Part shown: piece by piece, positions 22,077 to 32,494 of the stretch
Numbering within the stretch: position 1 is the stretch's first letter
Layout of the letters: every line of letters starts with the position of its first letter
Source of the DNA: Tetragonia tetragonoides
Lineage: Eukaryota > Streptophyta > Magnoliopsida > Caryophyllales > Aizoaceae
Direction: 5' to 3'
Length of the DNA: 64,000 bases
Assembly (NCBI GenBank): GCA_038025085.1
Contig: CM076144.1
Span: forward strand, 40,521,001 to 40,585,000
Program-made: the position numbers and the translations under genes
The notes under the pieces: model-generated
What the model was told of the DNA's origin: nothing
Database searches by the model: none
Seen by the model: only the letters and a program-made list of their open reading frames with translations

Positions 22077-22525
22077 TCCACCTCTAATTGTCTAGCAAGT
22101 CTTGTCCTTTTTTGCTTAGTAGTATAATTCAAATAACGGGTTTGCATCCCCAAGTAGATGTAGCTTAGAATTGCCCTTTTATTTATTTATTATTATTGTT
22201 GTTTTTTTTTTTATTCGCGCTTTATTATTATTATTTTTTTATTAGAGCATGTAATGGATTTTTGCCATATTAATGAAAGACTTGCTTATTTTTGCATTAA
22301 TCGAATGGATCAAAACTTCCTTTAGAGATTTAATTTGTTAAAGTGGCCGAGCCCAAGTTAAATGGGTTACCTACATATCGATGCAGAATCAGGCCAATGT
22401 AGTTCGTAAAACCAAATCTCGTTTTTTTTTTTTTTTTCTTTTTCGATCGTGGGTCCCACGTGGACGATTTGACCGATTTTGACTTGGATTTGGTGCCTTA
22501 GTGGGCTCTCTCAAAGATTTAACGT
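22077..22525. other. Convergent spacer between PMD-B and T2 integrase
   Basis: The antisense gene and sense pol end toward each other here. The stretch is T-rich with homopolymer runs (about 22203-22212 and 22423-22438) and has AATGAA/TTTATT motifs that could serve as polyadenylation signals. No gene was seen. Confidence 0.45.
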
Positions 22526-23394
22526 TTATTCATAGATCCGCTTAAGTTGGTCCATATTTTTGAGTTGGGTGAACTCGTTGCCGTCTAAGTCCATTAGCTT
22601 TGCTGCTCCACCGGATAATATTGTCTTAATAAGGTATGGGCCGACCCAATTAGGCTTAAACTTTCCCCGAGGATCGGCCACAATTGGTCTCACTTCTTTT
22701 AGGACTAAGTCTCCTTCTTTTAGTCCTCTAGCCTTGAATCGTTGATCAAAATGCCTCGCCATCCTTGCTCGGTAGACATGACCATAATGTAGGGCATTTA
22801 ATCGTCTTTCATCTAGCAAGACTAATTGGTCATACCGGGCTTGAACTCACTCTACTTCGGGTAATTCACTTTTCAAAGATATCCTCAAAGAGGGAATTTC
22901 TACCTCGACTGGGAGTACCGCCTCCATTTCGTATACTAAAGAATAAGGTGTCGCTCCCGTTGAGGAACGAATGGTGGTTCTATATCCCCATAAGGCGAAT
23001 TGTAGCTTCTCCGGCCAATCTTCGTAGTTTTCCGTCATCTTAGCTTTTTTTTGTTTCACGTTTATGTTTGCAGATTCTACGGCTCCATTTGTTTGTGGCC
23101 TGTAAGGTGAAGACTGACGATGTTGAATTTTAAACTTAGTGAAAAGCTCGGCAACATCCTTTTTGAATTGAGACCCGTGATCACTTATGATCTCGTGGGG
23201 CACCCCATATCTGGTGATGATGTTGTCATGTATGAACTTTGCCACGTGTTTGGACGCTATCCTTGCGTACGAACGAGCTTCAACCCATTTGGTAAAGTAG
23301 TCTATCGCGACTAAAATGTATTCATGGCCTCATTTTCCTGTGGGGGGGATTTTTCCAATGATGTCAATACCCCATGCAGAGAACGGTCAAGGGA
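22526..23394 (-). pseudogene. T2 integrase core and C-terminal domain; zinc domain deleted
   Basis: Reads from AWGIDIIGKIPPTGK through an in-frame TGA and LVAIDYFTKWVEA (first catalytic Asp) to IISDHGSQF (second Asp) and NGAVESANINVKQ (Glu). The C-terminal WVGPYLIKTIL motif follows, ending with a stop at 22526. A further stop lies at about 22846. The N-terminal HHCC zinc-binding domain is absent: the sequence jumps at about 23394 straight from RNase H to the start of the core. The D,D-35-E residues are still readable, but the deletion and stops make it non-functional. Confidence 0.88.
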
Positions 23395-24110
23395 AGGTGC
23401 CAGGGATTCGCTTTTCACTTTCCATTTTTTGGAAACTTGGTTTATGATGAAAGTTGAATCTCCATATACCTTTAGATCCTTAATTTGCAGTTCTATTGCC
23501 GCTTCTAGACCAATGATGCATGCTTCATATTCGGCGCCGTTGTTGGTTACCTCATGATCTAACTTGACGGCTATGGGAGTATGTGCGCCTTCGGGGCTGA
23601 CTAATAATACTCCTACGCCATAACCCTTTTGGTTTGATGCTCCGTCAAAGTATAATTGCCAAGTGTTCTCCTCGACACTCATTATTCCTTCATCTGGAAA
23701 GTCATGTGTAGCATCTTCACTAGTAACTGGGTTTTCGGCAAGATGTTCAGAAATGGCATGTCCTTTGATCGCCTTTTGGTGTTCAAAAGTTAGATCGAAT
23801 TCTGAAAGCATGACGGTCCATCTTGCTATTCTTCCACTAAGGATGGGTTTTTCGAACAAGTACTTTAACGGATTCATCCTTGACTTTATATGAACGGAAT
23901 GTTGTAGCATGTAGTGTCGAAGCTTCTTGGTTGCAGTGACCAATGCAAGACACGTTTTCTCTAGGGTGGAGTATCGTGTTTCGTATTCTAGGAATTTCTT
24001 GCTAAGGTAGTATATTGCCTTTTCGTCATTATTCACCTTTTGGGCCAACATTGCACCCATGGCGGTTTCTGTGACTGTTAGGTATAGCATAAGTGGTTTT
24101 TTCGGAATGT
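23395..24110 (-). pseudogene. T2 tandem RNase H domains (RT-linked plus second, archaeal-like)
   Basis: An ORF starting at 24090 reads YLTVTETAMGAML, YYLSKKFLEYETRYSTLEK and RIARWTVMLSEFDL, the RT-linked RNase H found in gypsy elements. About 145 residues on, a second RNase H begins: WQLYFDGASNQKGYGVG (Asp at ~149), NNGAEYEACIIGLEAA (Glu ~188) and LKVYGDSTFIINQV (Asp ~211). The second, aRNH-type domain is diagnostic of the Tat clade. It breaks off after VKSESLAP, so the last catalytic residue is lost with the deletion at ~23394. The frame differs from the RT frame, a frameshift at about 24100. Confidence 0.9.
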
Positions 24111-25192
24111 GGCGAAACCAGTATGGGTGGTTCAGCTAAGTATTCCTTAATCTTGTCGAATGCTTGCTGGCATTGATCATCCCAGGTAGGTTTAGTGTCC
24201 TTTTTGAGCTTTTTAAAGATGGGCTCGCATGTAATAGTCAATTTGGATATGAATCGACTTATATATTGGAGACGTCCTAGGAATCCTCTTATCTCCTTTT
24301 CATTTTTGGGAGATGGCATATCCCTTATGGCTTTGATTTTGGTAGGATCGATTTCAATACTTCTTGTGCTTATGACGAATCCTAAGAGCTTGCCCGAAGT
24401 TACTCCAAACACACACTTTTGAGGATTTAATCTCATGTTGTAATTTCGAAGCCTGTCAAAGAATTTCCTTAGAGAGGGTATATGCCCTTCTCTCTCCTTT
24501 GTTTTAATGATCATATCATCTACGTACACCTCGGCTTCCTTGTGTATCATGTCATGTAGAAGGGAAGTTGCGGTTCTTTGGTATGTTGCTCCCGCGTTCT
24601 TCAACCCGAAAGGCATGACGGTGTAGCAATAAGTCCCCCATTGGGTAATGAAAGTGGTTTTCTCCATATCTTCTTCATCCATTTGTATTTGGTTATACCC
24701 TGCACAGCCGTCCATGAATGATAAGAGGGCATGTCCTGCGGTATTATCCACCAATACGTCTATATGTGGCAAGGGAAAGTCGTCCTTTGGACTTGCCTTG
24801 TTCAGATCCCTAAAGTCAACACACATCCTTACTTTGCCATTCTTTTTTGGAACGGGCACTATGTTAGCAACTCATTCTAGATATGGAGCAACCCTGATAA
24901 AACCCGTTGCGAGCTGTTTTTGCACCTCCTCTTTGATTTTCAGTGCCCACTCAGGCTTCATTCTCCGAAGTTTCTGCTTTACTGGCTTTGAATCCAGATT
25001 GGGCGGTATTGTATGTTGTGCTATTTCGCGACTTATTCCCGGCATATCTTTGTAGGACCAAGCGAAAACGTCTATATATTCTTTTAAGAGATTTATAAAA
25101 CTTTCTCGCTCTTTGGGAGTTAACGATAAGCCTATGCGCACTTGGCGCGACTCTTGATCGTTTGCAAGATTGATTAATTCTGTTTGTTCCAC
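24105..25192 (-). pseudogene. T2 reverse transcriptase
   Basis: Starts with the upstream linker (ERESFINLLKEYIDVFAWSY, DMPGISREIAQH), then KLRRMKPEWALKIKEEVQKQ. After a TGA at about 24869 (after PYLE) the frame continues with PVPKKNGKVRMCVDFRDLNK, FMDGCAGYNQI, MPFGLKNAGATYQR and the catalytic EVYVDDMIIK (about 24510-24540), then LGFVISTRSIEIDP and LGRLQYISRFI. The core is readable throughout. The frame breaks at about 24100 before RNase H. Confidence 0.9.
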
Positions 25193-25204
25193 AATTGAAG
25201 TCTT

Positions 25205-26094
25205 TTGTTAATGCTCTAACAGTGCTTTAGTTACTTCTTTGGGCAATTCTTGTTCATCTTTTGAATTATTAGCTACTAAGTAATCCAAGAAGTAAGCAGA
25301 ATCAGTTATTATTTCATTGATAGGGGAAACTGAAACATTAACTGAGCCATTACTATTGGCTTTAACATCTTTCGACTTGCAAACAGAATTAAACATAGAT
25401 TTGGGTGGACCGCCCAACTCTACTATATTAGACCCGTCTTCGGAATCGGACTCGGTCCGGTCGGAATCAGTGTCGGAGTCAGGCTTGGATTCTTCAGAGA
25501 TCGTGATCTTGATCTTCTTTCCATTGGCTCCTGTCCAGCTTATAGTACGTTTCTGCTTTGTGAGTTGACCCTCGTTTGGAGTGATCAACTTAGTTGGGTC
25601 AAAGTTTGCATCCTGAATTGCATTATTGACATTGTGGAGCTCTTCATCTTTTGGATGGCGATGCTCTTGTCCAAATAATAGACCCAAAGCATTGTTGGGT
25701 GTGTTCTCTACCCAATGGAAATTCACCCTCCTTCTTACAGGCAAAGGAGTTTCTTCCAGTACATAGCAGTCTTGAAAGACCTCGAATCCGGGAACTTGGA
25801 TTCCATAAACCGGGAGAACATAGGGCTCAGGAAAACCATAATAAGGGAATGGATCTCCAGACTGGACGAATTGCCCGTTTAGTGTGTGCGGGTATGGCGC
25901 CATGGGGATGTCATAGACTTTATTTTCCTTAATGGCCCTTTTCTTCGCCTTTTCTTTAGCGATGTGTTCCCGGAACTCCTGCTTGGTGGGGTTATAGCCT
26001 AACCCTAAAAGATTGTTTCCGGCTTTGGATGACCAAACTGGAAGTGGTTTAGAAACATCTTTGCCTAGAGATGTGCCAGGAAAGTGTCCCTAAT
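25205..26094 (-). pseudogene. T2 protease-RT linker ORF
   Basis: An open frame of 231 codons (25903-25208), preceded by an open but frame-shifted stretch back to the gag stop at 26098. It carries an acidic Ser/Asp-rich segment (ESKPDSDTDSDRTESDSED) and KRTISWTGANGKKIKITISE. Tat and Ogre-type polyproteins have a long poorly conserved region between protease and RT; I see no catalytic motif. It ends at a TAA (25208) in frame with the RT at 25192. Confidence 0.75.
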
Positions 26095-26097
26095 TTC

Positions 26098-28587
26098 TTA
26101 AAATGGTGCGAAAGGAGCTATATATTGCTCGAGTACGGCGACACCTTCAGTCATAAAGCCCCAGAATTCTTCGTCTTGCGCAATGTGCTTGACTTTAAGA
26201 ACTGGAACGTTTTCAATGCTAGCGATCATAGAGTCAGCTCTAACCTCTAAAACTACCCCTCCGACCATCATTTTGACCTTTTGGTGTACTGTTGAAGCTA
26301 TCGCATTTAGTCCATGGAGCCAGGGGCACCCTAGGAGTAAATTGAAAGAAGCTGGGATATCGATGACATGGAATTGTACCATTTTCTCAACGGGTCCAGT
26401 GTTAAGGTTGATTGAGAATGTGCCTCGAATGTTTCGTTTGGAGTTGTCATAGGCTCTCAACCTTTGTGCGGCGTGTGCGAGGTTGTTGACGTTTATGCCC
26501 AAACATTGAGAGCTCCTTAGAGGATAAATGTTGACAGCAGATCCATTGTCTACTAAAGTCATTGGGACTTGTTTCTTCTCGCATATGGAAGTTAGGTAGA
26601 GTGCCTTACTGTGATGAGTTCCTTCGGGTGGAAGGTCTTCATTAGTGAATGCAATTGCTTGTGAGGAATTTCCTTTTGTGAGGAGGTTGACCAAGTCATC
26701 CGGAGTAGCTTCGGGGGAAACCATGGTTTGATTAAGCGCCTTTAGTAAGGCATTCCTGTGTACTTGGGAAATAGTCAAGAGTTGCCATATAGAGATATCG
26801 GCCTTAGTCTTTTGAAGCTGTTTAAGCAGTGCGGTGCCATCATCCTCGTTTGGAGGATTTTGGTCCTTGTTCTGGACTAGCGGAGAATCTCTCACTTGCG
26901 GTAGAACTGAAGCTGTGTTTTGTTGTGGATCCTTATTTTGGAGATGGGGAGGTATGTAGTGCCTTCTCGACCTCGTGAGGTGTTCAACTTCAGGAGATTC
27001 GTCGTCTGTAGAGTCATACCATACTTTAGAAATCTGGAGAGTAGCATCTTCCTCGTCGCTATAGCTTTCCCAAAGTCCGGCTACCTCTAGATGGAAGGAG
27101 TCAATCTTAAATGGTGGGACACGATGTCCAATTGGCACAATCAGGCGAGAGGGGTCTTCTCCCTCTTTTCCATTTGTAATGACAAAAACTGCGCCTAGAG
27201 GATTGGTGTTGTTATTTGGAGTGGGAACATTCTTTGGCTTGGGAATAGTCCCATTGTAAAAAAGATCTTGGATTTTATTCTTGAGTGTCCAACACTTCTC
27301 GGTGTCATGTCCTTTTCCTCTATGGAATTTGCAATAAAAATTAGGGTTCCATGACGGGCTCCTCTTTTCGACGTCGAGATCCGGAGTGGGACCCACGACA
27401 TTGAGGTAGTCATTCTTGACAAGCTTTTCCAAAGCTTTAGCATAGGTCATACCCAATGGGGTGTATTGCCTTTGCGGTTTGTCGTAGACAGCATTGATTT
27501 CATTAACCTTGTTGGAAGAGTTTCCCAGATTGGGGTTCTTCTTGTAGCTTGGGTTATAAGCACCTTTGTTGAAGAAGTCCTTGTTTTTCTCCTTTTTGAG
27601 TGCTTGATCATCCTCTATGAGCAATCCCATACTATTGAGTTGTGCATATGAAGTAATTGCTTGGTATTTGAGAGGATTCAAGTAAGGAGGTTGTAAGTTC
27701 TTAATGAGTTTCCAAATTTGCTCTTCCTCGGATGGACCGTCGAGCATTTCGGCCACTTTAGTTCTCCATTTTTTGACAAAATCAGTGAAGCTTTCATTTT
27801 TACCTTGCTTGATTGCTTCCAACTCTCTCATGGTGGTTGGTTGGATGACATTGTCGGCATACCTAGTGAGGAATAAGCTGTACACTTTGTTCCATTCCTG
27901 AACCTGATTGGGCTCGAGCTTGAAAAACCATGCCCTAACAGTGGGGTCCAAGGTTTGTGAGAAAAGGTGAATATAGAGGTCAGGATCTACTCCTCTTAAG
28001 CCCATTGCAGTGGTGAAAGCTCTTATGTGATCTTTTGGATCATCGGTCCCTTTGAAGATGGGGAATTCAGACATAGAGAACTTTTGTGGGAGCTTCCCCT
28101 TGATGTGAGAGGAGTATCCTTCAGCATTGATCATGTAGTCACTTATGATCTTGTTTTGAGTTAGAGCTAACTCAAGGTTCTTAATTTGAGCACTTAGCTC
28201 TTCTACCTTGTCATTTCGAGGTGGAGGATCATCCTGGTTAAGAGGGTCAGTTTCTTTAACCTTGCTCTCTATCCATGTCACACGGTTTCCCATAGTTTTC
28301 AGCATTTTCATCATTTCAGTCAACATCTCATCGGTGGTCTTAGGTGGTGGAGGGGGCATATCATCTTCGGCCATTTCAGTCAACTTAGAACAAGATGGTT
28401 GATACGGAGGGGGAGTAACAAATACTGTGTCAGGCCTAGCTTTGCTCGAAGGGGGAGATTCCAATACGAGCTTCCTAACCAGACGTTGATTACTATGATC
28501 GCGTTCCCAACTTTTCGGACCGACTGTTTTCTTCCCAATCCTGGACAGCGGATAAGACTTAGAAAAGGAAAGACTAACAAGTTCCAC
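26098..28587 (-). CDS. T2 Gag-protease polyprotein
   Basis: The longest intact ORF in the window, 829 codons from ATG 28587 (a start at about 28374, MAEDDMPPPPPK, is also plausible). The capsid-type retrotrans_gag region includes FPIFKGTDDPKDHIRAFTTA, LDPTVRAWFFKL, FLTRYADNVIQ and SFTDFVKKWR. One zinc-like motif, YCKFHRGKGHDTEKCWTLK, lies near 27310. The protease motif LVDNGSAVNIYPL is at about 26532-26556; DNGSA is the usual Tat form of D-S/T-G. NLLLGCPWLHGL follows. Gag builds the particle, protease matures it. It stayed open although everything downstream is broken. Confidence 0.9.
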   Translation of the reverse strand: MELVSLSFSKSYPLSRIGKKTVGPKSWERDHSNQRLVRKLVLESPPSSKARPDTVFVTPPPYQPSCSKLTEMAEDDMPPPPPKTTDEMLTEMMKMLKTMGNRVTWIESKVKETDPLNQDDPPPRNDKVEELSAQIKNLELALTQNKIISDYMINAEGYSSHIKGKLPQKFSMSEFPIFKGTDDPKDHIRAFTTAMGLRGVDPDLYIHLFSQTLDPTVRAWFFKLEPNQVQEWNKVYSLFLTRYADNVIQPTTMRELEAIKQGKNESFTDFVKKWRTKVAEMLDGPSEEEQIWKLIKNLQPPYLNPLKYQAITSYAQLNSMGLLIEDDQALKKEKNKDFFNKGAYNPSYKKNPNLGNSSNKVNEINAVYDKPQRQYTPLGMTYAKALEKLVKNDYLNVVGPTPDLDVEKRSPSWNPNFYCKFHRGKGHDTEKCWTLKNKIQDLFYNGTIPKPKNVPTPNNNTNPLGAVFVITNGKEGEDPSRLIVPIGHRVPPFKIDSFHLEVAGLWESYSDEEDATLQISKVWYDSTDDESPEVEHLTRSRRHYIPPHLQNKDPQQNTASVLPQVRDSPLVQNKDQNPPNEDDGTALLKQLQKTKADISIWQLLTISQVHRNALLKALNQTMVSPEATPDDLVNLLTKGNSSQAIAFTNEDLPPEGTHHSKALYLTSICEKKQVPMTLVDNGSAVNIYPLRSSQCLGINVNNLAHAAQRLRAYDNSKRNIRGTFSINLNTGPVEKMVQFHVIDIPASFNLLLGCPWLHGLNAIASTVHQKVKMMVGGVVLEVRADSMIASIENVPVLKVKHIAQDEEFWGFMTEGVAVLEQYIAPFAPF

Positions 28588-28680
28588 GAAAGAAAAGTTT
28601 TAAAACAAAGACGGGAAGTTTCTATCTAGGATGTTCTATCAACATAGTTACCCTTGGGGACTAAGTAATGGGTTTAGGTT

Positions 28681-29175
28681 AAAAGATCTCGAGTCAATAT
28701 AGGATAAACAAAAGATATTATACTCTTGACTAAAGGAGAGGGAGAGATATTATCTCAACTCAATATGGGATAAAGCAAAAGATATTATACTCTTGACTAA
28801 AAGGAGAGAGGAGAGATATTATCTCGACTCAATATGGGATAAAGCAAAAGATATTATACTCTTAACTAAAGGAGAGAGGAGAGATATTATCTCGACTCAA
28901 TATGGGATAAAGCAAAAGATATTATACTCTTGACTAAAGGAGAGGGGATAGATATTATCTCGACTCAATATGGGATAAAGCGAAAGATATTATACTCTTG
29001 ACTAAAGGGAGAGGGGAAAGATATTATCTCGACTCAATATGGGATAAAGCAAAAGATATTATACTCTTGACTAAAAGGAGAGGGAAGAGATATTATCTCG
29101 ACTCAATATGGGATAAAGCAAAAGATATTATACTCTTGACTAAAAGGAGAGGGGAGAGATATTATCGAGATCTTT
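28681..29175 (-). repeat. ~70-bp tandem repeat array in the T2 5' UTR
   Basis: About seven copies of a 69-72-bp unit containing GAGATATTATCTC (a 6-bp-arm palindrome), GACTCAATATGGGATAAAGC and AAAGATATTATACTCTTGAC. Unit differences are mainly in the GGAGAGNGGAGA stretch. The block begins with AAAAGATCTCGA (28681) and ends with TCGAGATCTTTT (about 29164-29175), an exact 12-bp inverted repeat. It lies between PBS and gag. Confidence 0.92.
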
Positions 29176-29874
29176 TGACCTAGACTCACTACCTAAATAA
29201 AAGGAAAGAATATAGCAACCAAATCTTTCCTAAGGTAACGAGCATCATATAAAACATTCAGGGATATTATTTCCTAAAAATAAAGATTCTAGACTCGATC
29301 TTAAGACAAAATCTAGACTCAAAAAAGGAAAAGATCCTAATTGGGGTCTAACCTAATATTCTATGACAACCAAAAAGACTACGCAAAAGCAAACAACGCA
29401 ATATGACATGATTATGCAAATCTAGCATGGACATGGGACTGAGTTTCAACCTAAAACATTGGTTCTAGTTCATGCAATGGGGTAGGCTTAAGGGTTTTGG
29501 TCAAAAGGTACTCATGATCAAGAATGTACTACAATCCGCGGGATGCGCGACAATGTGAGGCATTCTAGTTATCCTACTCGTCGAGTGGACGAATGCGTAG
29601 GAAGGTACATGAGGTGGGGGGATCCATGTTGCTTGGCAAAGAAGAATCGAGTGGATTCTCACCAAGGCACTTCACCACACTCCATTGGCTAAAACTAGTT
29701 TGAACTTGTAAAAACAAGCTCGGAAGTCGCGCAAGCGCATGCACATGAATGCAATGAATGCAAATTAATGATGAATGACAAGTCACAAAATAATAATAAG
29801 AACACTCAAGGCAGTGAACCAAGCAAAAATAATTATAATGAATCGATTTTCAAGTTACACCCTCTTAATCAAGT
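29176..29874. other. T2 5' leader between PBS and repeat array; no gene seen
   Basis: About 700 bp of AT-rich leader without a convincing ORF on the sense strand. Ogre-type elements may carry an extra ORF before gag; none is supported here. Confidence 0.5.
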
Positions 29875-29892
29875 CCCCAGTGAAGTCGCCAC
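29875..29892 (-). other. T2 primer binding site (tRNA-Arg type)
   Basis: On the minus strand the LTR end ...GCCTACA is followed by GTGGCGACTTCACTGGGG. GTGGCGACT resembles the PBS reported for Tat/Ogre elements, complementary to a tRNA-Arg 3' end. The tRNA assignment rests on family knowledge. Confidence 0.65.
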
Positions 29893-30345
29893 TGTAGGCT
29901 GCCGTATTTTTCTCCCCTCTTTTCCGCGTGCCTCACCTTCGGCCCTCCTTTCCGGGGGTCGGGTTTTCCGGACAGCCTGGGAGAGCGCGTTGGGTGATCG
30001 AATTTTGTGAATCTTTTAGTGTATATGCACATAGAGATTTTTGTACCAAGGACATGATTAAGATTGTCGGAAGTCGCCACCAAATTTTGAAGTAATTTGG
30101 AAACCTTGGAGATCAAGTCGATAGTCTAGAAAGACGTCAACTCAACTCCTGTGCACCCCAATCCAATTGAATTGAGTCCAACTGGTTTGGATCACCTGTA
30201 CAAAAGGCTTCCACTGGCTAATTCAAATGAACTGGGCTAATCATCAGAGCAATTATTCTCGCAACCCAAGTTCGAGCAAAATCCAATCCTTTCATCATCG
30301 GGTTTTTACGGGGACTTATTATAGACACAATTTTTGGTGTCTACA
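29893..30345 (-). mobile_element. T2 5' LTR (internally deleted, 453 bp)
   Basis: Ends are TGTAGACACC (30345) and ...GCCTACA (29893). It matches the two ends of the 3' LTR; the middle ~1.08 kb (equivalent to about 14025-15105) is absent, joined at CACCCCAATCC/AATTGAATTG. The missing part contains the palindrome array and TATA box, so this LTR has no recognisable promoter. Confidence 0.9.
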
Positions 30346-30476
30346 GTCATCAAACTTTCTCTTCTTCCCAGTGACCTCCTCTCGGTGCTTGAAAACCGCA
30401 GCTTGGTTCGCAGCACAATTGTAGGCCTCTTGCACAGTTTGACACTTATAACCCCCAAAAGACTCACGAATGATCC
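30346..30476 (-). pseudogene. E1 gag fragment between T2 and the solo LTR
   Basis: Its complement matches E2 gag at about 42785-42910 (SFGG..., CQTMQEAYN, ...KRKFDDH). It joins the C-terminal gag at 13763 on one side and the N-terminal gag at 31345 on the other. Confidence 0.88.
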
Positions 30477-31344
30477 TGTTGAGTACAGTTTTATACATAT
30501 TTTATCCCTCTAATTATAAAATGTTGCGTGACAATCAATACTATTTTAAGTATTTTATTATGTTTTGTAGGAATAAAGTGGTGCATATAAAATGAAGAAA
30601 AATAACAACAGATGAATAAACCACAGTTGGGAGTTTAGACATGCAGCACCCCAAATCAAAAGTCAAAGGAAGAATAGCATGGCCCACAACTTCAAGTATT
30701 CTCTTACTGGAGTCCTAGACCGTTCAGAGTAACAAGGGCCTGTAGCAAATTTGAGTTCGGCCCAGCTCACATAGATGCACAATACAGATCACATAGAGCG
30801 TATATAAGCCGGAGACGCTCAAGCCGCAAAGCGAATACGAGTTTCGAGCCTAGTTTTAATTTTAGAGTAGATTTAGATTTAGCCGTAATTTAGTTTTAGG
30901 GTTCCAACTTTAAAGTTTAATTATTCTTGCTAGCAATTTAATTTCAGTAGTTCAATACGTAATTTCAGTTATTGTTCTTCGTACTCTTTGCTTACAATTG
31001 TAACCTTAATCGATCATTCAAGTAAGTATTTTCTTTTATTGTTCAATTATTCGTTCTATGCAACCAATTACTATTTTATATGTTTCTTTTACTAGTTAGA
31101 CTCTGATTAGGTGACACAATTGGATTGTAATTGGTAAAAAGATACTACCTTTTACTTGTTTGCGTTTTTGTTTGTTCCTTTTCATAATTACTGTCATGTT
31201 TTATATTAATTGTTCTTTTAGTTTAGTTCGTTATTTCATTAATAGTAGTGACGTAATTGTGTAAACTCATCCTCGTGGGATCGACCCGTATTTGCATATG
31301 CTAGCTTCAACTACACCGTGCACTTGCGGTATTTTAACTCAATA
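30477..31344 (+). mobile_element. Solo LTR in E1 gag
   Basis: 868 bp beginning TGTTGAGTAC and ending ...TTAACTCAATA, where the expected end is CTCAACA. TSDs are GATCC (30472-30476) and GGTCC (31345-31349); E2 has the unfilled GGTCC. A TATA box (GTATATAAG at about 30799-30807) and the GTGGGATCGACCCGTATTTGC...CACTTGCGGTA end resemble gypsy LTRs of the Athila type, a tentative assignment. No internal region remains, as expected after LTR-LTR recombination. Confidence 0.85.
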
Positions 31345-31986
31345 GGTCCAGTACAACCCATTTTGGAATCTACGGGTCCTCTGCTGTTCCGTAGAGACTA
31401 ATTCTCCCGCAAAATGAGCAAGGTCGTCAAACTTTTCAACATATTCCTGAACAGTCATCCTCCCTTGGATAAGGTTCAAGAACTCATTATACTTTTGGTC
31501 CTGAAGATACTCTGGGTAAAAACTCCTCTCTAAGAACCGTTTTGAACATTTCCAATTAAATCCCGGTCGAGCTCTAATTGAGGTACCATTGGTTGTCCAC
31601 CAACGATCTGCCTTCTTCCAGAACAGATAGATAGCACTATCTGCCTTAAGTGCCTCCGAACACCCAGTTATTGCGAAGACTTTCTCCAAATCCTGCGTCC
31701 AATCGTCGAGAAGTACGGGATCCTCGCGCCCCTCAAACACAGGCGGATTATGCCCTTTAATCTTCTTGGATACTGCGGCGAAGTCGTCACCCCCAGTAAC
31801 CCTCGTGTCTTCCCTCTGCATCATCTGCGCGATGAATGCATTAGACTGCGCCAAGGCTTGCTGCGACTGAGCAAGTTGAGCTAATAAGACTTGCGCCATT
31901 TCTTCCCCATTCCCAACGTTATTGTCGTTATCTGCCATCGAGCTATTAGAATCTTCGACTCTTTGTCTATTTCTTCTAGGTGGCAT
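31345..31986 (-). pseudogene. E1 gag N-terminal part
   Basis: ATG at 31986 opens MPPRRNRQRVEDSNSSM, a Gln/Ala-rich stretch (AQVLLAQLAQSQQALAQSN), then HNPPVFEGREDPVLLDDW, a retrotrans_gag capsid region with FLNLIQGRMTVQEYVEKFD and RRFQNGLYW. It ends at the solo LTR. Near KCSKRFLERS it differs in frame from E2 for a short stretch and returns, so two compensating indels are likely. Confidence 0.9.
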
Positions 31987-32494
31987 CTAGCAACCTAAAG
32001 GATCAACAAAAGCAAAAGAAAAAGGGTATTAGCTACCCATATTACACTCATGTGTGACAATCACAACTAACATATACACTTGACTCATATATATCTTCAA
32101 TAGCAAACTAGGGCTCTAGGCTCTTATTGCATTCAATCATGGCCTTATCACACTCTTGCATACAAGCAAGTTCAAGTTTCAATAGACTTTGTTCTTTCTC
32201 AAAAATAAACAAATCACAATCATAATGAAACACCCATGCCCTTTTTCATAGACGTTTTCACAATACTCATGCTCCAAATAGCAAGTAAATAGCACATTTC
32301 TTGCAAAATTTCCATCTCATAAATAAAATAATCACGTATTTCTTCCAAAAATGAGTGCTTGCCAAACCAAGCCTCAAAAGCATGAAGTAAAACAAAAATT
32401 TAACATTCTAAATCAAAATGTCAAAAGCAAATGGCTCGCATGCCCAAATAAAGTCTCAAATAGTTTACTCCATCAAACTAAATAAAACTAAGAA

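Larger units (their letters stand above)
13768..30345 (-). mobile_element. T2: Tat-lineage Ty3/gypsy element with dual RNase H and two antisense PMD-like genes
   Basis: Minus-oriented element inserted in E1 gag, about 16.6 kb. Order from 30345 downward: 5' LTR (453 bp, internally deleted), PBS, tandem array (29175-28681), gag-protease (28587-26098), RT, RNase H, second RNase H, integrase (to 22526), antisense PMD-B (20549-22076), antisense PMD-A (16765-19771), hairpin array (16070-15414), PPT and 3' LTR (15290-13768). A second RNase H plus antisense ORFs after pol are known marks of the Tat clade (Ogre/Retand-type), from family knowledge. No TSD is visible because the left LTR lost its terminal ~14 bp. 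Confidence 0.9.

Noticed and set aside
28681..29175. CRISPR-like or satellite array
   Set aside because: Units are contiguous and nearly identical, and lie inside the T2 leader between PBS and gag.
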